Positions 8,250-15,117 of a stretch of 41,970 nucleotides of DNA are shown here, one piece after another (position 1 is the first letter of the stretch; each line of letters begins with the position of its first letter). A program made the translations under genes and the position numbers. The notes under the pieces were generated by a model. That model saw only the letters and a program-made list of their open reading frames with translations. It was not told where the DNA came from and did no database searches. Source of the DNA: Candidatus Obscuribacterales bacterium (GTDB lineage: Bacteria; Cyanobacteriota; Vampirovibrionia; Obscuribacterales; Obscuribacteraceae); contig JAIETE010000197.1 of the NCBI GenBank assembly GCA_019745505.1, positions 1-41,970 of the forward strand, written 5' to 3'.

Positions 8250-8291
8250 GCTCTCTATGAGAGCTTTGCGTGGAGGATAGGTTCAACCTAT
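8250..8291 (+). promoter_or_regulatory. Structured 5-prime leader with SD separated from ATG by an inverted repeat
   Basis: GCTCTC-TAT-GAGAGC forms a 6-bp hairpin at 8250-8264. A strong Shine-Dalgarno GGAGG sits at 8272-8276, unusually 16 bases from the ATG at 8293. The gap is filled by the perfect inverted repeat ATAGGTT-C-AACCTAT (8277-8291). Folding it as a 5-bp stem with a 5-base loop would bring the SD close to the start codon. It could instead be an operator. Confidence 0.45.
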
Positions 8292-8292
8292 T

Positions 8293-8541
8293 ATGGAAAC
8301 TGTAGAAACATTCGATTTACTAGAATTCCAGCAGAAAGCGCGTGAGCTCTGCTGTCCCAAAAAGCTGTTCCAGCTCTGGGAGGATGTGTGCAGGCGTTAT
8401 GACAGCCGCGAAATCGGCGAGTACGAATTGGAAGAGATGAAGGAAGTCATTTGGCCAAGCCTTCATGCATTAGCTTCCATTCGCAATAGTGTCAACGACG
8501 CGCCGGCACCCAGCGAAGAGCCCAAGCGCAAACGCGCCTGA
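8293..8541 (+). CDS. Small acidic hypothetical protein (82 aa)
   Basis: An 82-residue protein, probably cytosolic, with no family recognised. Residues 5-65 are predicted mainly helical, with a Cys-Cys pair near residue 20 and an acidic patch (EIGEYELEEMKE) around 46-57. The C-terminal 15 residues are Pro/Ser/Glu then a basic PKRKRA tail. The leader described at 8250-8291 supports translation and hints at control. The next gene, the EVE-domain protein, is convergent. Confidence 0.65.
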   Translation: METVETFDLLEFQQKARELCCPKKLFQLWEDVCRRYDSREIGEYELEEMKEVIWPSLHALASIRNSVNDAPAPSEEPKRKRA

Positions 8542-8610
8542 GGCAAGGGATTCTAACGCTCTTGTAAGCGGATTGCGTGCTTGCTCGCGCAAAAACACCG
8601 CGTCTGCAAA

Positions 8611-9006
8611 TCACGTGGCGAAAAATTTCCATTGCTGATCGGTGACCGGCATTACGCTCAAGCGCGCATTCTTAACCAGAACAAAATCCTGAAGAGCCTT
8701 CTCCGCTTTGACCTGAGCCAAAGTCACCGGCTTGGATAATTTCTTCTTCGGTTTGACATCGAAGACAACCATTTTCGGATCGTTGAGTTTCGGATCGACA
8801 TAAGGATCGGACACTACTTCGCAAATACCAACTGCGGCCTTCTCGTCGCCGGTGTGATAGACGAGCGCCAGGTCACCCTTATGCACCTCCCGCATATACT
8901 TCAAGGCAAGGTTGTTCGCTACGCCATCCCAAATAGTTCTCCCATCTTTCTCCAGGTCGGCATAGCTGTAGCAGTCGGGTTCTGTTTTGAAGAGCCAGTA
9001 AGCCAT
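8611..9006 (-). CDS. EVE-domain protein (YTH-like fold)
   Basis: A 131-residue single-domain protein starting MAYWLFKTEP, the hallmark N-terminus of the EVE (DUF55) family, followed by the WDGV motif near residue 26 and a GD/LVYHTG segment near 46. EVE domains are related to YTH and PUA folds and are thought to bind modified bases in DNA or RNA. Full-length relatives have about 130-155 residues. The frame is open upstream to 9399, but AAAGGA precedes the ATG at 9006 and family proteins begin here. It is divergent from the secreted protein gene at 9110, sharing a roughly 100-bp promoter region. Confidence 0.92.
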   Translation of the reverse strand: MAYWLFKTEPDCYSYADLEKDGRTIWDGVANNLALKYMREVHKGDLALVYHTGDEKAAVGICEVVSDPYVDPKLNDPKMVVFDVKPKKKLSKPVTLAQVKAEKALQDFVLVKNARLSVMPVTDQQWKFFAT

Positions 9007-9109
9007 TGATTTTTTCCTTTGATGGGCTAAATTGTCGATCAAAAACGTGAAAGAGAGAGGGATTATACTAGCCAGTAAGGGGCCCAACAATAATCGGCAC
9101 GGAAAACAC

Positions 9110-10285
9110 ATGCAGTCGAAAAGAAATTTAGTTTTTTCGTGCTTGATAGCGCTATCGGCATGTGCGAGCGTCATGGCATCCGATTGGGTTGAAGAAGAGG
9201 GTATTAGCGATTTCCAGGCCCCCCGACGAACACGCAATGTTCCGATCGAGCAGAATCCCGATGTCGAAGAGCACCGAGCACAGCCTCGGCCCCACCGTTT
9301 TAGCTCTGAAGAAGTCAATGAGCAAGGACCAAATGCGCAGGTAGAGGATGACGGTGGAGGGCACGGAATCCCCGAGCCGAAGAAGAAAAAAGGCAACATG
9401 CTCGAAGGAGGTGTCTCGCACTTCCACTCCGGCGCCCAGCAAAATCAAGGTACGGGAGCGCCGCCTCGCTATGGATTGGTTGAGCAGGAACCAACTTCTA
9501 TCCACTATCCTCCGGCGAAAGAAACGATTGTCGAAGCAAAAACATTTCGCGCCTGGATTGAGAAAAACCATCCGGAACTGCAGGGCTCACTGCAAGCACA
9601 GCGTGAGCAGATCATCGAAGTAAAAGGCAAATGGGATGATTCGGGGCATGTGCTGAGAGCTTTCGGCTTGGGCTGTTCGAAAGTGCCGCCAGAGCAACTC
9701 AATAAATACGATCTGAGCAAGTCGAAAATTCTCATCGTAGATTGCGCAGGCAATGTCCCTCAGGAAGGCTTGGCAGCAATCAACAAATTCGTTCGCGCCG
9801 GCGGCTATTTGCTCACGACGGATTGGGCTCTGGAAGGCTGCTTGCAGAAAGCGGTGCCCGGATTCATCGAGTGGAACGGCGACAATACAAGCGAAACCAG
9901 AGTCGTAGATGCGTACTTAAAAACCGAAGATCCGATTTTGACTCAGGGAACAGTGCCGCGCGCGCACTGGAAACTAGACCGAAAGTGTCAGCTCATGCGC
10001 ATCATCAAACCGGACAGAGTTGAAGTGCTTGCTGCCAGCGTACAACTGAAGACGGATGACTCACAAGGACTGGGCAATCTGGCTGCCACCTTTAGATTTG
10101 GTAAGGGCAAGGTACTGCACTTAGTCGGGCACTTCGACTACAACTCCGGGCGAGCCTTCAACAATCTTCTGCCTGATCCGGCGCCGAAAATCGGCATTAG
10201 CTTGCGTCAAGCTATAGCAGCAAACTTTATCGCCGAAGCCTTAGGTACTGGCGAGCCGGCGGCTGAAAAGACTCAAGACAATTAG
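9110..10285 (+). CDS. Secreted protein with a C-terminal glutamine-amidotransferase-like region
   Basis: A protein of 391 residues from the chosen ATG, which opens a clear signal peptide (basic MQSKR, hydrophobic core, ASVMA cleavage region near residue 24). Residues 25-150 are low-complexity with many Pro, Glu, Gln and Gly, probably disordered. The C-terminal 200 residues alternate strands and helices. ILIVDCAGNVP leads into a Gly-rich turn (RAGGYLLTTDW), and a late GKGKVLHLVGHFD follows. This order resembles the class-I amidotransferase-like fold seen in DUF4159/ThuA-type proteins, without an obvious catalytic triad. It is probably extracytoplasmic. An upstream ATG-like start at 9032 would hide the signal peptide, so I rejected it. 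Confidence 0.75.
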   Translation: MQSKRNLVFSCLIALSACASVMASDWVEEEGISDFQAPRRTRNVPIEQNPDVEEHRAQPRPHRFSSEEVNEQGPNAQVEDDGGGHGIPEPKKKKGNMLEGGVSHFHSGAQQNQGTGAPPRYGLVEQEPTSIHYPPAKETIVEAKTFRAWIEKNHPELQGSLQAQREQIIEVKGKWDDSGHVLRAFGLGCSKVPPEQLNKYDLSKSKILIVDCAGNVPQEGLAAINKFVRAGGYLLTTDWALEGCLQKAVPGFIEWNGDNTSETRVVDAYLKTEDPILTQGTVPRAHWKLDRKCQLMRIIKPDRVEVLAASVQLKTDDSQGLGNLAATFRFGKGKVLHLVGHFDYNSGRAFNNLLPDPAPKIGISLRQAIAANFIAEALGTGEPAAEKTQDN

Positions 10286-10340
10286 GATCGTTGAAAAGGA
10301 CCTCGCCGGGCTGGGCGGGCTGATTGGACTGATCTGGATG

Positions 10341-11165
10341 TCAGTCCGCATCGTTGAGCGACCAGTCATAGTCTCTGTAGACGACTTTGTAGGCTCGGTA
10401 GTCTTCATCCGTCTTGAATCGCTCCTGCACTTCCTTGGGGCTGCGCGAAACGATGTAGCGCAGCACCACTTCATCGTCCTTGGGTGGAGGGAAGGGCACC
10501 GTCTTAAACCCGACGGCATTGAGAAAATCGAGAGGAAACCAGGAAAACAGCTTTGAAACGCGAACAACCTTCTCTTTGTGATCAAAATCCACGTTCTGCT
10601 GATCGAGAATGAACTTCTGCGTTTGGGCATCCAATGCGGCATCCAGACTTTTCCCGATATAAGCGTCCTTGTTGATTTTCGCGCACCCCTTGGCCGCGCA
10701 TACGACTGCAAAATGAATGCGCGGATCATGCAGGCGCCTGCTGATATTGTGCTCGATTTCGTTTAGATTGACGCGGCGCCCTGCAACGATGAAGTAATAC
10801 TCGTCCCAGGCATCGGGAATCTGCCGAAAGCTGTTTTTCGGATAATAGGACTCGCTGCCATTTATTGGGTAATGGTCGAGAACCACCTTCACTGTGAAAG
10901 CATTGTACGCATTGATCCAGAGCGCCTTCTTGTCCGCTCCTGAGAGTTTTTCGTACTCGTCCTGTGTAATCTCAGCAAGCGATTTGAGATATTGGTCAAG
11001 ACGCTCAGAATGTTGTTTCCACTTCTTATAGTGAATCAAGTCCTTCTCAACGTATTCTTTTAGGTCCGCGGAAAAAAGAGTGTGATTGAGGTCGATCGCA
11101 GCTTGCGCCGGAAGAAAACCGCTGACGAAGATGAATGCAAGTAAAGCCGCAGCCCGTCGCTTCAT
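10341..11165 (-). CDS. DUF547 domain protein, exported
   Basis: A protein of 274 residues with a signal peptide (MKRRAAALLAFIFVSGF, cleavage after AQA). The DUF547 core is clear: a WINAYNAFT motif, the HFAVVCAAKGC segment with its conserved Cys residues, and a later FSWFPLDF region. The family is found in many bacteria and in plants, and its activity is unknown. The ATG at 11165 overlaps the TGA of the upstream DUF255 gene (ATGA), so the two are probably translationally coupled. GAGGG just upstream of the ATG supports this start over the longer frame to 11237. Confidence 0.88.
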   Translation of the reverse strand: MKRRAAALLAFIFVSGFLPAQAAIDLNHTLFSADLKEYVEKDLIHYKKWKQHSERLDQYLKSLAEITQDEYEKLSGADKKALWINAYNAFTVKVVLDHYPINGSESYYPKNSFRQIPDAWDEYYFIVAGRRVNLNEIEHNISRRLHDPRIHFAVVCAAKGCAKINKDAYIGKSLDAALDAQTQKFILDQQNVDFDHKEKVVRVSKLFSWFPLDFLNAVGFKTVPFPPPKDDEVVLRYIVSRSPKEVQERFKTDEDYRAYKVVYRDYDWSLNDAD

Positions 11166-13063
11166 TTGACCCTCTCTATAAGCTTCTCCAAATCCTCCGG
11201 TCGGTACGCCGGTGAAGAGCAGCGATTGCCGGCACACAAAAATGCAGCGGCCTTTCCGAGATCGGGGAAATCCACATCCAGATTGGGCAGATTGCCTTCG
11301 CTTTTATCAAGCCAATCAATGCGTTTGTAGATGAGAGGTGATTTCACTGCTGCAATGAAAAGATCCTTTGCCTGGGGATCGGATTTTTTTCCGACCACGG
11401 TTATATGAGCAGGCACATGCCCCATCTCATGGTCCGCGATCAGCGTGCCGGCGACGAGAATACGACGTTTGGCAACGATCGCGGGAGTGGAAAGATAGCG
11501 CATCGCAGACTCGGCCATTTGCTTGTACTTCACCTCGCCGGTGTACACTCCGAGCAAATTTGCAAAGCGGCAAATCGATTGATTCTCTTCGAGTAGCGGC
11601 TCCGGAACTGCAATAGAATTTGGCTTCGCTTCGGCGGTGAGGAAACCGGCTGATTGCTTTTCCTTTCCGGCTTCTTTGTTTTCAAAATGCTGGGCAATGA
11701 AATCGGCCGCCCGGGTGGCACGCTTCAACCACTGCTGGTCGCCTGTAGCCTGATAGAGACTAAGAAACGCACGGCCCATAGAGAGGGTATCTCCCAGAAA
11801 TGGACCGCCTCTATCCGATTCGTCGTGGCGGAAACCACCGCCCTCTATAGAACGATTAGCAATCACCCACTGAGCGGCCTTCTCGGCTTCTGTCAGATAT
11901 GCAGGCTCGCCGGTCGCCATGTACAGAAAAGCGATGGCATTGATAGCCCAGCCGTTTTCACGGGCGTATACATGCTTGTCTATGCGTGGAATACCTCGCG
12001 CTCTTCGGTCTTTATCATTGAGTGCAAAGTATTCAGCCGAGTGTTCGCCCGGCTTCAGGTCAGCATCCTGGCTCGTGTAGAAAGCCCCATCCGGACTGAG
12101 CATGAAATTTTTCAAGTAAGATTCAATCGACTTGGCGCTGTCGATGTACTTCTTCTCTTGCAGCACCATTCCGGCAAGAGCATACAATCGCAGGCATTCC
12201 GCCTGGGTTTCCATAATCTTTTCAAAGTGAGGATGGTCCCAGTCCCCATTGGTCGAATACTGGTACACGCCTCCGAAGACCGGATCAATCAGCTTATTGT
12301 GGGCGTCGAGCGTTTTTCTGACTCGCTCGAGCGCATCTTTGTCGCCGCCCTTGGCCAATTGCAGGGAGTATTCCGCGCTGTTCCAATCTAGAAATTTATG
12401 ACCGCCGATTCCCCAGCCACCATAATCTGCGTCGTAACCATCGACATGCTTGAAGTTCAGATCTTTCCTCTGCTCGGCGGTCAGGATGTTGTTGGCAGTG
12501 TAGGCGATCTTGTCTTCGACGGCGTCCGGCTCTGGTTTGTCAGGGTTCTGGGCGAGCTTTTTTATCAACGACTTGAACTCGGCGCTGTCGATGTAGCCGG
12601 AACGCTTGGCCAGTTCTTTTCCCTCGGCATTGAAAATGATGGTGGCCGGCCAGCCATACTTTTCGTACTTATTGGATAAGTCCGGACGTGAGTCCTGATC
12701 GACCTTTATAGCGATTATGTTCTTGTCCATCAATTTGGCAACGGCAGAATCTGCGTATGTTTTCTCATCCATGACGTGGCACCAGTGGCACCAAACAGCT
12801 TCAAGATCAAGCAGGACGAGCTTGCCTTCCTTCTTGGCACGAGCAAATACGTCATCACTCCAGTCGTTCCAAATTACTTTGGACGCACCGTGGGCAGCTT
12901 CTTTCGAGACGCCCTGGGACGTCTTTTTCGGCGCGCCTTTAGAAGATGCCAGCGCAGCCGCTGACGGAGGGCCGGCCGAGGCAGGCAGCGGGTCCGCGAA
13001 GGCAAGAAGCGAGATCAATGAGACGCTGAGCGCACAAAGCAAATTTTGGGATTGGTTCGTCAT
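11162..13063 (-). CDS. DUF255 thioredoxin-domain protein (YyaL/SPATA20-like), exported
   Basis: A 633-residue protein. A signal peptide (residues 1-30) and a low-complexity Ala/Ser/Lys linker (30-60) precede a thioredoxin-like domain (about 60-170). The domain carries the signature WCHWCHVM, with Cys residues near 92 and 95. Residues 200-600 form an alpha/alpha-barrel-like region resembling N-acylglucosamine epimerase or cellobiose epimerase folds, as in DUF255 proteins. The combination suggests redox or sugar-related activity in the envelope, but the reaction is unknown. It is first gene of a two-gene unit with the DUF547 gene. The start at ATG 13063 is preferred to a TTG three codons earlier; neither has a strong ribosome binding site. 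Confidence 0.9.
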   Translation of the reverse strand: MTNQSQNLLCALSVSLISLLAFADPLPASAGPPSAAALASSKGAPKKTSQGVSKEAAHGASKVIWNDWSDDVFARAKKEGKLVLLDLEAVWCHWCHVMDEKTYADSAVAKLMDKNIIAIKVDQDSRPDLSNKYEKYGWPATIIFNAEGKELAKRSGYIDSAEFKSLIKKLAQNPDKPEPDAVEDKIAYTANNILTAEQRKDLNFKHVDGYDADYGGWGIGGHKFLDWNSAEYSLQLAKGGDKDALERVRKTLDAHNKLIDPVFGGVYQYSTNGDWDHPHFEKIMETQAECLRLYALAGMVLQEKKYIDSAKSIESYLKNFMLSPDGAFYTSQDADLKPGEHSAEYFALNDKDRRARGIPRIDKHVYARENGWAINAIAFLYMATGEPAYLTEAEKAAQWVIANRSIEGGGFRHDESDRGGPFLGDTLSMGRAFLSLYQATGDQQWLKRATRAADFIAQHFENKEAGKEKQSAGFLTAEAKPNSIAVPEPLLEENQSICRFANLLGVYTGEVKYKQMAESAMRYLSTPAIVAKRRILVAGTLIADHEMGHVPAHITVVGKKSDPQAKDLFIAAVKSPLIYKRIDWLDKSEGNLPNLDVDFPDLGKAAAFLCAGNRCSSPAYRPEDLEKLIERVK

Positions 13064-13242
13064 AATTTTCAAACTCGTATCTGGGCACGGATCATAACAC
13101 CATGGCTACGTAAGGCGCCTGTTAGGCAAAAGTGAACTGGCAACTCAGAACTTATATCCGACCGGAGATAGTAATTAGCTATTGCCAACAGAGCTGGGGA
13201 TTCCACCTTCCATTAAAAAGGCAATTTTCAAAAAGGACGACC

Positions 13243-13368
13243 ATGACGAACTTTTTTGCAATACCGAAAACCAAAAGCCTATCCGGTTATGGAAGACCAA
13301 ATCCGAAAAGAAAAGGTGTATCGAAGCTATGCCAAATCAAACGAATGCTAGCTACCAAGGGGAATTAA
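13243..13368 (+). CDS. Possible 41-aa basic microprotein
   Basis: The ATG at 13243 has a well-spaced AAGGA five bases upstream. The 41-residue product is rich in Lys, Arg, Pro and Gly and shows no recognised family. It lies in the otherwise gene-poor 13064-13562 stretch. An overlapping frame (13182-13448, TTG start) is also open, so chance cannot be excluded. Confidence 0.3.
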   Translation: MTNFFAIPKTKSLSGYGRPNPKRKGVSKLCQIKRMLATKGN

Positions 13369-13458
13369 GAGCAAGCAGCCAAGACCAAGAAGTGCCATCA
13401 TACCCGGTACTGAATGAGCAATCTCCGCACAGAGTCAGGGATTTCTAGGGTATCCTTC

Positions 13459-13488
13459 TTGACATCTTGGCGTATTTACTACTAGACT
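13459..13488 (+). promoter_or_regulatory. Candidate sigma-70 promoter for the DUF378 gene
   Basis: A perfect TTGACA (13459-13464) is followed, after an 18-base spacer, by TAGACT (13483-13488), four of six matches to TATAAT. It would give a leader of about 70 bases before the DUF378 start at 13563. Confidence 0.5.
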
Positions 13489-13562
13489 GGTACGTAAGCA
13501 TGCAAATCAGCTCAACAGTGTATGTTTCGGGCTTTGCGGATTTGATGCTTAAGGTGATAACA

Positions 13563-13775
13563 ATGAAGAATCTTGAGCTAATTGCATTTGTTCTTTTGCT
13601 CATCGGTGGTATCAACTGGGGCTTAGTAGGGATGTTCAACTACAACGTAGTAACAGCACTATTGGGCGACGGCACCACAATGACGAAAGTCGTTTACGGC
13701 ATGGTCGGACTGGGCGGACTCTACGAAGCATTCAAATTCTTCCGTAGCAAGTGCTCGGCTTCGTCTAACAGCTAG
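13563..13775 (+). CDS. DUF378 family small membrane protein
   Basis: A 70-residue integral membrane protein. The first helix (residues 3-24) holds the family motif GGINWGLVG, and the second (about 42-60) ends in a YEAFKFF segment. These match DUF378, a widespread two-helix membrane family of unknown role. The frame continues upstream to 13467, but AAGGTG six bases before the ATG at 13563 and the family length fix the start. The tail is polar with Cys and Ser. A strong hairpin at 13832-13858 follows. Confidence 0.88.
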   Translation: MKNLELIAFVLLLIGGINWGLVGMFNYNVVTALLGDGTTMTKVVYGMVGLGGLYEAFKFFRSKCSASSNS

Positions 13776-14486
13776 ACATCGGAATCAACAGGTAACTAAA
13801 AACTAGAAGCTGTGCTGATTGAGCACACTTTGCAAACGCGCAGCCTCCACGCGTTTGCGGAGTCCTGCGCCTTTTGAAAATAATGCGCGGACAAAATTGT
13901 GTGCACTTAGGCCAATTTGGTGTCTTGACTGACGTCAATATTCTCGTTGCTGCCGCCACAAAACTTGGCGACAGATCACCTTTGCACGAGCGTTTTCATC
14001 CAGGTGAAAACGCTCGGCGTTTGTGCCGGTTCGGCAAGCCAAGTTCGATTTAAGAAACAACAAGCATCGCCACATTTCTGAAACATTTGCAGCCTAGGAT
14101 TGTAAGTGCAAAGACCGACCAAACTCTCTCTCCTCTGGTCGGTATTCTGGGAAGAAAAAATCGCAGGGCGGAGTTGGTATCGGTGAACCAACGCCGCTCT
14201 TCGGCTTAGGCGGCAGCTCTTGGCGCCGCAAAGCGCGAGCCGACTGACTGCGATTTGGTTTAAAAATCAATCTTCTCTTCAATACGAAAACGTTTGGTTT
14301 TTCAGAGCACCTGTGCTTCCCGAAAAGCAAACAGGCTGTCAAAGTTCCCTTTGGCACAGAAGACTAAGAAATCGCGGACGAAAGCGAGAAGCGCAACCTA
14401 TGAGCGTTTCGAGACACTTCCTTGATTCCGAAAAACGTGCAGTTTTCGGAGCGATTGGTGCTTTGATTTGCCGGAGTGTGAGCTAA
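13776..14486. other. 711-bp intergenic segment with several strong hairpins, no convincing gene
   Basis: Short frames exist on both strands but lack ribosome binding sites and family resemblance. Instead there are clear inverted repeats: GCAAACGCG / CGCGTTTGC (13832-13858), GAGCGTTTTCA / TGAAAACGCTC (13988-14015), GCCG-GTT-CGGC near 14025, and GTTGGT / ACCAAC (14173-14192) flanked by GGC / GCC. The density of stems suggests one or more untranslated RNAs or regulatory RNA, but I recognise no known RNA family. Confidence 0.4.
13832..13858 (+). terminator. Probable transcription terminator or RNA hairpin after DUF378 gene
   Basis: A perfect 9-bp GC-rich stem GCAAACGCG / CGCGTTTGC with a 9-base loop, 56 bases after the DUF378 stop. 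A TTTT appears only about 15 bases later, so intrinsic termination is likely but not certain. Confidence 0.45.
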
Positions 14487-15020
14487 CTAAATTCTGATGC
14501 TTGTCGGGACTGGGTTGAACAGCTGCGTTCGCGGTGGCGGTTTCGGTACGGAAAGCGCGATCTCGATCGGAAATATTCTAAAGATACCATCCTTGCCGCG
14601 CAGCCAGAGTTTACCGTCCGGAGCCACAAACGGCTCACCATCAATATCACGCAGAATCGTGCCCGCGTTATTGACCTGGCACCATTTCTTGTCGCGATCC
14701 GTACACAGACGAGTATCATCCGGTAAATATACACAGGCAAGTTTAGCTGGAGCACCTTGGTATTCATACAGAAGCCGCATACCATCCTTGGATTCAAAAC
14801 TGAGAGCTTGTCCTTGGGAGTTGGAAACGACTATGGACCCATCCGTCAAACGGGTTTGTATGTTTCCACCGGTGTATTCGCAAATCGAGTTCCGGTAGAC
14901 ATACCTGATACTGCCATCGCTGTCCACAGTAGCCATGAAATTTTCAGTCGAGGAGATTGCCAAATTTACCGCCTTAAGATCGTGTGAGCCCGGTCGCCCG
15001 GGGTGGTTCGTTCTCGCCAT
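14487..15020 (-). CDS. Beta-rich hypothetical protein (177 aa)
   Basis: A 177-residue protein without signal peptide or membrane helix. The middle shows repeated short strands with polar turns: DSDGSIRYVYRN, TDGSIVVSNSQG, and GKLWLRGKDGIFRI near residue 145. This pattern, with Asp-Gly turns spaced about 20-25 residues apart, resembles YD-type or beta-propeller-like repeats, but no family is certain. The C-terminus is Pro-rich. It starts at ATG 15020 with only a weak AGGCG close to it. It follows the spermidine-synthase-like gene on the same strand after 97 bp and may share its transcript. Confidence 0.65.
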   Translation of the reverse strand: MARTNHPGRPGSHDLKAVNLAISSTENFMATVDSDGSIRYVYRNSICEYTGGNIQTRLTDGSIVVSNSQGQALSFESKDGMRLLYEYQGAPAKLACVYLPDDTRLCTDRDKKWCQVNNAGTILRDIDGEPFVAPDGKLWLRGKDGIFRIFPIEIALSVPKPPPRTQLFNPVPTSIRI

Positions 15021-15117
15021 GCGCCTATTTAATAGAAAGTTTGTTGAAATTTCGTGACTTTAAAATGCGGGAATTACGAAATCCACCGAATTTAATTTCG
15101 ACCAGTTGTCATCGAGT

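Noticed and set aside
13132..13448. Overlapping plus-strand frames with GTG and TTG starts
   Set aside because: They lack well-placed ribosome sites at their starts; only the internal ATG at 13243 has one and is listed as a weak candidate.
13976..14357. Minus-strand frames of 71 and 87 codons
   Set aside because: They overlap each other and several hairpins, and show no conserved-looking domain or ribosome site.
14400..14486. A 28-codon plus-strand frame (ATG 14400)
   Set aside because: No clear ribosome site and no family match; it ends just before a convergent gene and could be chance.
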